From BTRG01 sp036986275 (GTDB taxonomy: Bacteria > Pseudomonadota > Gammaproteobacteria > Acidiferrobacterales > SZUA-150), in assembly GCA_036986275.1 (NCBI GenBank), contig BTRG01000022.1:1-33176 (forward strand): DNA of 33,176 nt. Direction: 5' to 3'. The notes beneath the pieces are model-generated. The model did not search any database. It worked only from the letters and a program-made list of their open reading frames with translations, and was not told the origin of the DNA. Shown piece after piece: positions 26,001 through 33,176 of the stretch. Position 1 is the first letter of the stretch. Each line of letters opens with the position of its first letter. The translations under genes and the position numbers were made by a program.

Positions 26001-26324
26001 ATGACCTACGTGGTCACAGAGAATTGTATTAAGTGTAAGTACACCGATTGCGTGGAAGTCTGCCCCGTGGATTGTTTCCACGAGGGTCCCAACTTCCTGG
26101 TCATCGATCCCGATGAATGCATAGACTGTACGCTCTGTGTCCCCGAGTGCCCAATCAACGCCATTTATGCCGAGGATGACCTGCCGGATGACCAGATCCA
26201 GTTTATAAAGCTCAATGCCGAATTAGCCAAAACGTGGCCTGTCATTACTGAGCTAAAAGACAGCCCCACGGATGCCGCGGAATGGGAGAACAAGCCGAAC
26301 AAACTGAAATATCTTGAACGATAA
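26001..26324 (+). CDS. fdxA: 7Fe ferredoxin FdxA ([3Fe-4S][4Fe-4S])
   Basis: Azotobacter FdI-type electron carrier of 107 residues. The nine cysteines C9, C12, C17, C21, C25, C40, C43, C46 and C50 follow the FdI pattern shifted by one. By that precedent C9, C17 and C50 hold the 3Fe cluster and C21, C40, C43 and C46 the 4Fe cluster. The C-terminal extension (about 60-107) with KTWPVITELK is also typical. Strong GGGGGAAAG ribosome binding site. The gene end overlaps the addB start by 11 bp, so the two are probably co-transcribed. Confidence 0.96.
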   Translation: MTYVVTENCIKCKYTDCVEVCPVDCFHEGPNFLVIDPDECIDCTLCVPECPINAIYAEDDLPDDQIQFIKLNAELAKTWPVITELKDSPTDAAEWENKPNKLKYLER

Positions 26325-29256
26325 GCTGGCATCATCCCGGCATCCACTCATACTTCTCGTCGACTATGCCGACGATCCACTTAAACACCTCGTACTTCAA
26401 CTGCTGGAGCATGCACAGATCCAGACATCGCCCCTGGATCTCAGTCAGTACACAATCGTTTTTCCACTGGCCGGCAACACGTCACGTTTCCATGAACTCT
26501 TGCTGGCGCAGGCGCTACGTCTCGGGCATCGTGGACTCATTCCACCCGGCTCCCTAAGTTTCACCACCTGGCTGGAGTCTCACGCCTCTCCCGGTAACAC
26601 CTTGACCCGGTCACAAGCCGAACTCTTGCTGCTGGACGCCCTGCAGGAACACCCGGAACTGATAGCCCGATATGGCGCCTGGCCACTGGTGGACAGCCTG
26701 CTCACACTCTTCGAGGAACTCGCTGCAAGCCACATGGATATTCCCGACTCAGCACAGGCCTTTGAACAGCAACTGCAACACGCTTACGGTCATAGGGAAG
26801 TACTGGAAGCCCTGAGCCTGGAAGCCCGCCTGGTACATACTCTTTGGCAGGCCTGGCAATCACAATGTCGGGCCCATGGAGTGCGTGATATTGGACAATG
26901 TCAGAGTGATGGCGTACAGGCCCTGTTAAGCAATGAAACACGCAACACATCACACACCTTCATTATCGGTAAACTGGATTTTAGCCCCAATGATACCGGC
27001 TGGTTACGAACATTACTAAAACAGGGCCATACAACCCTGATATTGCAAGGCCGGCGAGGTGAGACCGGATACCACCCGGATCACCTGATCACGGAATTGC
27101 TTAACAGATTGGGCCTGAATACCTTGCCGGAACGTATTGGCGGGCACATCGAACAAACCCTGGATCAGGCATTCACATTAACAGGCCCACCCATCCTGGA
27201 CCGTGCCCATCAACTTGGCGCTTCGGGTGAGAGTCCACTTAGTAGCTATCTCTCCGTGTTACCCGCACAGGATGTTGAACAAGAAGCGCGCGCTATCGCA
27301 TTGCAATCCAGACTCTGGCTGCATCAGGGCCATCGACATACTGGAATTATTTGCAACGACAGGCGACTGGCAAGGCGGGTACGCGCCCTACTGGAGTGCG
27401 CCGGTATTACCCTGCACGATCCATCTGGCTGGAGCCTTTCCACTACCAGTGTTGCCACCCCGCTAGATCGCTTCTTGCAATGTATGGAACAGGACTTTTC
27501 TCACCGCCCCCTGCTGGACCTATTGCGCTCCCCCTTCATAAGACCGGATGGGCTCTCACAAGATGAACTGACACAACTTATCCCTTTACTTGAAAACACT
27601 ATAGTGATTGAACGGCACTGCACGGCAAACTTGTCACGCTACCAAACTGAAATTGCCGCGCTGCAAAATACATTGCCAGACAAAGAAAATGGACCGGCGC
27701 AACTCGAAACTGACCTGGGAAAATTGCAGCGACTTTTTGGTCTGCTGGAGAAAAGTCAAAAACCCCTGGCGAAATTGATGCATGGACATTTCAAACTCTC
27801 TCGCTATCTCAAGGGTCTTTTAGATGGCCTTCAGTCCCTTGGGGCATTACCTGCCTACCGGGAAGATGCCGCCGGTCAACAATTATTAGACTTTTTACAG
27901 GACTTTCTCACTTCGCATCAGGCCTGCGATCCGAAACTGGACTGGCAAGGTTTCCGTACCTGGCTCCATAGAATACTGGGAAGATTACAGTACAGACCGG
28001 AATCCGGCACGACCATAGTCACGCTACTGGGCATACAGGAAAGCCGTCTCTATCATTTCGATGCCCTGGTGATTGCTGCCGCCACGCGTGAGTACTACCC
28101 GGGCCATCGCCACAGCTCGCCGTTCTTTAACGATGCCGTTCGCACTCAATTAGGTCTGCCGTCCCTGCAACAATCCCGCATAGAACGCTACTATGATTTT
28201 CGGCGCTTGTTACAAGCCGGCAAAGATGTCCTCATCAGTTACTCGATCGACGAGCAGCAGGACGTGGCGACAGTCAGTCCCTGGCTTGAGAGGCTGCTGA
28301 CCTTGCACAAACTGGCTTTTCAGAACGATCTGGTCAACAACAATTTGCTCACATTAAGCGCCTTCCCCGCGGCGCCTGGCCATGAAGACAGCGTTATCGC
28401 CCCCACTAAGGGTCCTGCCCAGGCAATCCTTCCTGCAGACAGGGTGCCCAATCGCCTGTCTGCATCGTCCTGCCAGACCCTGATAGATTGTCCCTATCAG
28501 TTTTTCGCGCGTTATGGCCTGCATCTTGGGGCCCGGGATGCGATCCACGAAGAACTGGAGAAAAGCGACTACGGGCGACGCGTGCATTTGATCCTCAAGG
28601 CCTTTCATTTTGGCGCACCTGGTCTGGCTGCCGCCTGGCCCCACCCCATCAGTCAGCCACAGCGTGACACAGCAATCGCTCGTCTCAATGACATCAGCAA
28701 GGCTGTCTTTGCCGACGATATTGAGAATGACTATTTGGCCCGTGCCTGGCTGCAACGTTGGCAGCAAACTATCCCCGGTTACATCGATTGGTGCATGGCC
28801 CGAGACCTGGAGTGGACTCCATTTCAGGGTGAGATCCATCTCAGCCAAAACCTTGTTACCCAACAGGGCTTTGAATTTGAAATACATGGGCGTCTGGACA
28901 GGCTGGACACAGGCAAAAAAGGGCTTTCGATAATTGATTATAAAACCGGGGGCAGTGCAAAGGAAAACGAAGTGCTCGCCGGTGAGGCCGTGCAACTCCC
29001 CTTCTACGCCATGCTCACCGGCAAACACGTCGACAGTGCTTGTCTATTACAAATAGATGGCGTCAAACCGAGAGAAACAGCCCACATAAAAGACAAGGCG
29101 CTGGAAGACTTGTGCCGGCAAACCGTCAGCCGTCTTGACCAAAACCTGGATAGCATGCTCGCTGGTCAGCCCCTGGTCGCCAACGGCATACAAACGAATT
29201 GCAACTATTGCGATACGGAAGGCTTGTGCCGCAAGGGACATTGGCCGGACTCATGA
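26314..29256 (+). CDS. addB: AddB-like ATP-dependent nuclease subunit with Fe-S nuclease domain
   Basis: 980 residues. The partner of AddA in double-strand break end resection. The N-terminal half is a degenerate UvrD-like helicase fold with no Walker A lysine motif. The C-terminal domain is a RecB-type PD-(D/E)XK nuclease: D862 in GRLDRLD, and D875 and K877 in IIDYKTGG. It is wrapped by an AddB-type iron-sulfur staple: C726 (LIDCPYQFF), then C963, C966 and C972 in C-x2-C-x5-C close to the end. The start is TTG at 26314, overlapping fdxA; no ATG or GTG appears before a position that would remove the conserved N-terminus. With addA this replaces RecBCD. A broader RecB-nuclease family name is the alternative. 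Confidence 0.88.
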   Translation: MNDKLASSRHPLILLVDYADDPLKHLVLQLLEHAQIQTSPLDLSQYTIVFPLAGNTSRFHELLLAQALRLGHRGLIPPGSLSFTTWLESHASPGNTLTRSQAELLLLDALQEHPELIARYGAWPLVDSLLTLFEELAASHMDIPDSAQAFEQQLQHAYGHREVLEALSLEARLVHTLWQAWQSQCRAHGVRDIGQCQSDGVQALLSNETRNTSHTFIIGKLDFSPNDTGWLRTLLKQGHTTLILQGRRGETGYHPDHLITELLNRLGLNTLPERIGGHIEQTLDQAFTLTGPPILDRAHQLGASGESPLSSYLSVLPAQDVEQEARAIALQSRLWLHQGHRHTGIICNDRRLARRVRALLECAGITLHDPSGWSLSTTSVATPLDRFLQCMEQDFSHRPLLDLLRSPFIRPDGLSQDELTQLIPLLENTIVIERHCTANLSRYQTEIAALQNTLPDKENGPAQLETDLGKLQRLFGLLEKSQKPLAKLMHGHFKLSRYLKGLLDGLQSLGALPAYREDAAGQQLLDFLQDFLTSHQACDPKLDWQGFRTWLHRILGRLQYRPESGTTIVTLLGIQESRLYHFDALVIAAATREYYPGHRHSSPFFNDAVRTQLGLPSLQQSRIERYYDFRRLLQAGKDVLISYSIDEQQDVATVSPWLERLLTLHKLAFQNDLVNNNLLTLSAFPAAPGHEDSVIAPTKGPAQAILPADRVPNRLSASSCQTLIDCPYQFFARYGLHLGARDAIHEELEKSDYGRRVHLILKAFHFGAPGLAAAWPHPISQPQRDTAIARLNDISKAVFADDIENDYLARAWLQRWQQTIPGYIDWCMARDLEWTPFQGEIHLSQNLVTQQGFEFEIHGRLDRLDTGKKGLSIIDYKTGGSAKENEVLAGEAVQLPFYAMLTGKHVDSACLLQIDGVKPRETAHIKDKALEDLCRQTVSRLDQNLDSMLAGQPLVANGIQTNCNYCDTEGLCRKGHWPDS

Positions 29257-29287
29257 AACTAAGCGCCCGAACCATGCCGGGAATCGG

Positions 29288-29320
29288 CAATAAGAAAAGG
29301 GGCAGCCAGACGGCTGCCCC
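29288..29320 (-). terminator. Leftward Rho-independent terminator in the addB-addA gap
   Basis: A 9-bp perfect GC-rich stem, GGGGCAGCC / GGCTGCCCC (29299-29307 and 29312-29320), has a 4-nt loop. Read leftward it is followed by TTTTCTTATT, the classic terminator tail. Read rightward there is no T-run. It lies just past the addB stop, so it could also block antisense transcription into addB. No annotated gene on the leftward strand ends here. Confidence 0.65.
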
Positions 29321-29443
29321 CAGACGGTGTGTCACTAGCCCCGCCGGCTCCAATGTATGGAAGCAGGGCCATCCTGGCCTGCTTCGATACCGGTATTCCG
29401 ACAGGGGACGCATCAACACCTCCTTGTGTGGCATCCCTGCCGC
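29288..29443 (-). ncRNA. Candidate small leftward transcript (structured RNA or leader peptide)
   Basis: Four signals line up leftward. TTGATT (29478-29473), 17 bp, then GATAGT (29455-29450) could be a promoter. AAGGAGGTG (29425-29417), a full-strength Shine-Dalgarno, lies 3 nt before ATG 29413. A hairpin GAAGCAGG / CCTGCTTC (29360-29385) and a palindrome ATACCGGTAT (29387-29396) follow, then the terminator at 29288. The transcript would be about 155 nt. The reading from 29413 (MRPLSEYRYRSRPGW...) has no stop before the terminator, so either the ribosome binding site is fortuitous or the RNA is non-coding. It matches no RNA family I recognise. Confidence 0.35.
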
Positions 29444-29460
29444 AGAACAACTATCGCGGA

Positions 29461-29590
29461 AGTTTTTTATAAAATCAAGGTTTATATTTCATTACCGTTG
29501 ATATGATCTAATTATATTATTTATATTAAAAATCATATGCTTATATTTATTTACATTTTTCATTATTTTGATGAATAATTATTCAGTCAT
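29461..29590. other. Extremely AT-rich segment upstream of addA
   Basis: The 120 bases 29461-29580 contain only 18 G or C (15%), by hand count, in a window that is otherwise near or above half GC. It probably carries the addA promoter: TTGATA (about 29498) with TATATT 18 bp further on is one candidate. It may also be the upstream region of the leftward transcript. Long AT tracts here could bind H-NS-like or IHF-like proteins, which is inference. Confidence 0.6.
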
Positions 29591-29617
29591 ATTGCCACCC
29601 TCAGAGAAAACCACGAC

Positions 29618-32600
29618 ATGACCCGCGCCGTTACACCAGATATTAATGTCAGCGTCAACGCCTCCGCGGGTACGGGTAAGACCTGGTTGCTCACCAGTCG
29701 CATTCTCATGCTGCTACTGGCCGGAAATGATCCGGGTAGTATTCTGGCGATTACATTCACTCGCAAGGCGGCCGCTGAAATGCGTGAGCGCGTATTACAG
29801 CGCGCCCTGTTTTGGGCCACCGAAGAAAGCTCTCTTGTGAAGCGGGAGCTTGAACAGCTGGGCCTGGCCGTGACACCGGAAATCCTCCTCAAGGCCCGCA
29901 GATTGTACGAGCTATTGCTCAGTTCCGAACAGGAACTCCGCACGACGACCTTCCATGCCTTTTGCCAGGATATTCTCAGACGTTTCTCTCTGGAGGCCGG
30001 CCTGCCAGCCGACTTCGAACTCCTGGAAAACACCGGGGAATGGCGGCAAAGGGCCTGGCGAGGCTTCGCGCAACGCCTGACGCGTGAGCCTGAGGGCGAT
30101 CTGGCCGAGGCCATGGATACGCTGCTAGCGCTCTGTAACGGGTTGCACAATACCCGTGCCGCGTTGGAACTCTTCTGGGCGCGGCGTGCCGACTGGTGGG
30201 CCTATACCTCACATATCGATCAACCGGACAAAGTAAACTATGCGCGTACGGCATTACTGGCCGCACTAAAGATAGATCCTGATACCGATCCCGTGACGGA
30301 GTTGTTTGCATCGGCTCAGTGGCGTCACAATTTACAGCAATACGCCAGACTCCTGGGTCTGCATAGTGCTGCCAGCTACCAGAAAAAAGCGGACGCCATA
30401 CTCGACAGCCTGAACCTCGCTCCGGATCCGGCCTACCAGGCAGTCATGAGCGTGCTCTTTACCAAATCAGCAACACGTCGGGGCATCAAGCCCAGCAAGA
30501 CGCTCAAGAAAAGCCTCGGTGATCAACAAGACATTCTGATTGCCCTGCACGATGACCTGCAAGACACGCTGGAAAATCTGAGAGACCAGCTTCGACGCCA
30601 AACCACTCTACAATTATCCACAGCCTGGTATCGCAGTGGCTCAATATTTCTGGAACTGTATCAACAACTCAAGGCACGGCATCAACTGCTGGATTTTGCT
30701 GACCTGGAATGGCGGGCCTATCGCCTACTCAGCGAAAGTCGTCATGCGGAATGGGTGCAGTTCAAACTGGATCAACGCATCGATCACCTGCTGGTAGATG
30801 AGTTTCAGGACACCAATCCCACGCAATGGCACTTACTTTTACCTTTATTACAAGAGATGGCCGCGGGTGAAGAACGACCCCGCAGTGTCTTCCTGGTGGG
30901 TGATGAAAAACAATCCATATACGGCTTTCGTCGTGCAAACCCGAAATTATTCGCACAGGCTCAACAGTGGCTGGGCGAGTATATGGCGGCTGAAGATTAC
31001 GGTCATCATAAATCCTGGCGCTCCTCACCGGCCATCACGGAGTTTGTAAACCTGCTTTTTCACTCGCCCGAAGAGAATGGCCTGGACACACCATCACGCT
31101 ATACTGACTTTCCCCGGCATGACACTCACAGAGAAGGATATTGGGGGGCGATAGAAGTGTGGCCCCTGTTTAAACCCGAGATGCTTGAGGACGACACTAC
31201 AATAACCATACGTGACCCTTTAAGTCAGGCACGCATACCTAAGGCCGACCCCGGCTTTGAAGCGGAAGCCCGAGCCGTAGTGGCACAAATACATAAACTG
31301 CTCGGCCAACCCGTGTGTGAGAATCTAAACCACAGGATGCTGGGCTATGGCGATATCCTGATTCTTGTGCGTGACCGCACACATGCCGACACCTACGAGC
31401 AGGCGCTACGCCATGCCAATATTCCTTATACAGGCACAGCAGCGAACCGCATGCTGGAAAGCCTGGAAATCAGGGATTTACAATACCTGTTAACCAGTCT
31501 CTTACAACCCGAAAACAATCTGGCACTGGCTTCTGCCTTGCGTTCACCGATATTTGCATGCGGCCATGAAGACCTTCTGCTGTTGGCAGAGGGGCAGGAT
31601 GAGTATTGCTGGTGGGATCGCCTGAGAGTGGTTTCAACAGAGCATCCCGTTGCATGCTCAGCGGCCTTGCGGCGTGCCGGCAAGTTATTGCAGCACTGGC
31701 AGAAACTGCGAGACTGCATACCGGTGCATGACCTGGTCAATCGTATTTTTCATGAAGGCTATGTCGTCACACGTTACATCACTGCAACACCTGAGCCGCT
31801 ACAAAGCCGTGTGACACAGCATTTACAGAAGTTTTTGCAACTCACGCTGGATGTAGATGGCGGACGTTATCCCAGCCTGAGCCGCTTTCTTGAATATCTG
31901 AGCACACTCAGCCAAACCTCGCCTGGTGCCCTGACCCCTCAGAACGCGGATAACGGCAACAAGGTACGTGTTATGACAGTACACGGCGCCAAGGGTCTGG
32001 AAGCGCCTGTTGTATTTATGGTCGATTGCGCACGCAAACCCGTAGCGGACAAGGGTGTACGGGTAATACAGGACTGGCCAGTGGAGGCCAGTCGGCCGCA
32101 ACACTTTCATATTGTCAGTAACCAAGACTCCGCTGACAACATGAGTGCGGCTATCCTGGCGCATGAGGCCGGCCACCGCCTGCAGGAGGACAGCAATTTA
32201 CTTTACGTTGCCCTGACACGCGCCTGCCAATACCTGTTCATTTCCGGCAGCGCTAAATGCATCACCGCGAACAGCTGGTACCACTATATTTTCCAGCGCC
32301 TGGCCGCCATAAAAACCGGGCCCGGCAATAAGTTTACACTTGATACAGAAGAACGGGAAAATCCTGAAACCGACGGCATGTTCGTGCGCCTGCAGTTCGA
32401 CAAAGCACCTCAAACTGTCAGGCCTGCCGACTCCCCCGCTAAACCCTCGGCAGAACCGGAGTGGCCTTCCTTACTGTCTCTAACTAATAATACCACTAGG
32501 CCTGCTCCTATCCTCCCTCCCAGTGAACAAGATGTGGCAGACTTATCCGATTACCATGGCAATGTCGAGCAGGCAAAACAACGGGGCATCGCTCTGCATC

Positions 32601-33079
32601 AAATGCTGGAACTCCTGAGCAACACAGAGGCTCATGAAAAAACAATACAAAGGTTATCCTCTATATGGATGCGCTCATTAGGTGAAGAGATCTTTGATAA
32701 AACCCTGGCGGAGGCCCAGGCAGTAATCAATGCGCCTGAACTGGAACCCTGTTTCGACAAGGCACAGTACAAGACTGCTTATAATGAAATGTCCTTACTC
32801 TACTCCCTGGATAATAGCATGGTATACGGCATCATTGATCGAGTCATAGTCTATGACAATGAAGTCGTACTGCTGGATTACAAGACCCACCGTAGCGCCA
32901 CCAGGAAGAAACTGAAAACCCTGGCTCAATCCTATCACAAACAAATGCAATACTATGCCGAGGGCGCCCGATGCCTTTGGCCTGACAAGGCGATACGTTG
33001 CCTGCTTGTCTTCACGGCATGTCAGGGCCTGGTTGAGATACCCGTCAATAACGACTCTCTAGGAGACTGTCGGATTTAG
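29618..33079 (+). CDS. addA: AddA-like UvrD-family helicase-nuclease
   Basis: 1153 residues. An ATP-driven 3'-5' helicase with a C-terminal nuclease, the motor of the AddAB break-repair complex. Walker A ASAGTGKT (15-22, K21), motif Ia TFTRKAAAEMRERVL, Walker B LLVDEFQDTNP (D394, E395), GDEKQSIYGFRRANP (motif III), VMTVHGAKGLEAPVV and YVALTRA (motifs V and VI) are all present. The nuclease has D1074 (GIIDRV) and D1087/K1089 (LLDYKTHR), so it should be active. ATG 29618 with a weak GAGAAAA upstream. The last residues (PVNNDSLGDCRI) run into an inverted repeat at 33072, so the natural C-terminus may have been altered. It is separated from addB by 361 bp, unlike the usual tight pair. Confidence 0.9.
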   Translation: MTRAVTPDINVSVNASAGTGKTWLLTSRILMLLLAGNDPGSILAITFTRKAAAEMRERVLQRALFWATEESSLVKRELEQLGLAVTPEILLKARRLYELLLSSEQELRTTTFHAFCQDILRRFSLEAGLPADFELLENTGEWRQRAWRGFAQRLTREPEGDLAEAMDTLLALCNGLHNTRAALELFWARRADWWAYTSHIDQPDKVNYARTALLAALKIDPDTDPVTELFASAQWRHNLQQYARLLGLHSAASYQKKADAILDSLNLAPDPAYQAVMSVLFTKSATRRGIKPSKTLKKSLGDQQDILIALHDDLQDTLENLRDQLRRQTTLQLSTAWYRSGSIFLELYQQLKARHQLLDFADLEWRAYRLLSESRHAEWVQFKLDQRIDHLLVDEFQDTNPTQWHLLLPLLQEMAAGEERPRSVFLVGDEKQSIYGFRRANPKLFAQAQQWLGEYMAAEDYGHHKSWRSSPAITEFVNLLFHSPEENGLDTPSRYTDFPRHDTHREGYWGAIEVWPLFKPEMLEDDTTITIRDPLSQARIPKADPGFEAEARAVVAQIHKLLGQPVCENLNHRMLGYGDILILVRDRTHADTYEQALRHANIPYTGTAANRMLESLEIRDLQYLLTSLLQPENNLALASALRSPIFACGHEDLLLLAEGQDEYCWWDRLRVVSTEHPVACSAALRRAGKLLQHWQKLRDCIPVHDLVNRIFHEGYVVTRYITATPEPLQSRVTQHLQKFLQLTLDVDGGRYPSLSRFLEYLSTLSQTSPGALTPQNADNGNKVRVMTVHGAKGLEAPVVFMVDCARKPVADKGVRVIQDWPVEASRPQHFHIVSNQDSADNMSAAILAHEAGHRLQEDSNLLYVALTRACQYLFISGSAKCITANSWYHYIFQRLAAIKTGPGNKFTLDTEERENPETDGMFVRLQFDKAPQTVRPADSPAKPSAEPEWPSLLSLTNNTTRPAPILPPSEQDVADLSDYHGNVEQAKQRGIALHQMLELLSNTEAHEKTIQRLSSIWMRSLGEEIFDKTLAEAQAVINAPELEPCFDKAQYKTAYNEMSLLYSLDNSMVYGIIDRVIVYDNEVVLLDYKTHRSATRKKLKTLAQSYHKQMQYYAEGARCLWPDKAIRCLLVFTACQGLVEIPVNNDSLGDCRI

Positions 33080-33124
33080 GTATTGGAAGTGGCGGTTCAT
33101 TGTGTTAGCTCGACACCTAAATCC
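33072..33124. repeat. Perfect 10-bp inverted repeat at the addA stop codon
   Basis: GGATTTAGGT (33072-33081) and ACCTAAATCC (33115-33124) enclose 33 nt, and AAATTTTTG follows. The left arm contains the addA stop codon. It could fold as a long-looped terminator ending in five T. Alternatively GAGACTGTCGGATTT could be an insertion-sequence end. The remaining bases to 33176 show no gene. Confidence 0.5.
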
Positions 33125-33176
33125 AAATTTTTGTTTCAAAAAAATACGATTCACGCTGAGATGCAGACATTTTCCC

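Noticed and set aside
28354..29028. 224-codon leftward frame inside addB
   Set aside because: Antisense shadow of the nuclease domain; no ribosome binding site or motif.
29126..29434. 102-codon leftward frame running into the addB 3' end
   Set aside because: It contains the good Shine-Dalgarno at residue 8 but reads through the terminator and over addB; kept only as a possible RNA or leader, not as a protein.

Overview
This 33 kb stretch is chromosomal core DNA of a gammaproteobacterium. The gene order from the right half leftwards (suhB | trmJ, cysE, iscR-iscS-iscU-iscA-hscB-hscA-fdx-iscX, rlmN, pilF/pilW-like, rodZ, ispG, hisS, yfgM, bamB, der, then xseA divergent from guaB) follows the E. 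coli suhB-to-guaB region. cysE between trmJ and iscR is, from memory, the Pseudomonas-like arrangement. Diagnostic residues in IscS, IscU, IscA, Fdx, IscR and IspG fall at the same numbers as in E. coli. Base composition is roughly balanced to moderately GC-rich. A SoxXA-binding-protein-like lipoprotein and an AddAB-type repair pair (instead of RecBCD) point away from enterics, possibly to a Chromatiales-like sulfur oxidiser. That placement is inference only.

Layout: 1-1394, guaB leftward, cut by the window edge. 1608-1950, small lysine-rich lipoprotein with its own terminator. 1984-4217, xseA overlapping an M23 peptidase gene. 4254-4295, REP-like palindrome between convergent genes. 4342-5487, membrane-anchored Ser/Thr kinase, leftward. 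5609-14119, leftward run rlmN-pilF/pilW-rodZ-ispG-hisS-yfgM-bamB-der. 14423-21187, leftward iron-sulfur cluster operon with an extra cysteine desulfurase inserted between iscR and iscS, preceded by a promoter carrying a near-consensus IscR type 1 site. 21537-23072, trmJ-cysE leftward. 23193-23990, suhB rightward, abutting a convergent PilZ-like gene (23991-25736). 26001-29256, 7Fe ferredoxin fdxA overlapping addB. 29257-29617, an odd gap. 29618-33079, addA.

How the genes work together: the isc operon builds Fe-S clusters, and IscR (itself an Fe-S protein) probably represses it through the site at 21232-21256. Several neighbours are Fe-S enzymes fed by it: IspG, RlmN, FdxA and the AddB-type nuclease domain. 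CysE supplies O-acetylserine for cysteine, the sulfur donor for the two desulfurases. BamB, RodZ, YfgM, the PilF/PilW-like lipoprotein and the M23 peptidase all serve the cell envelope.

The most unexplained part is the addB-addA gap. It holds a strong leftward terminator, upstream hairpins, a perfect Shine-Dalgarno and a plausible leftward promoter, next to about 120 bp of only about 15% GC. Other points worth a second look are the tandem desulfurases, the kinase without the HRD arginine, the large PilZ-like protein, a possibly leaderless guaB, and an inverted repeat at the 3' end of addA that could be a terminator or the edge of an insertion sequence. I saw no tRNA, rRNA, CRISPR array, transposase or prophage gene.
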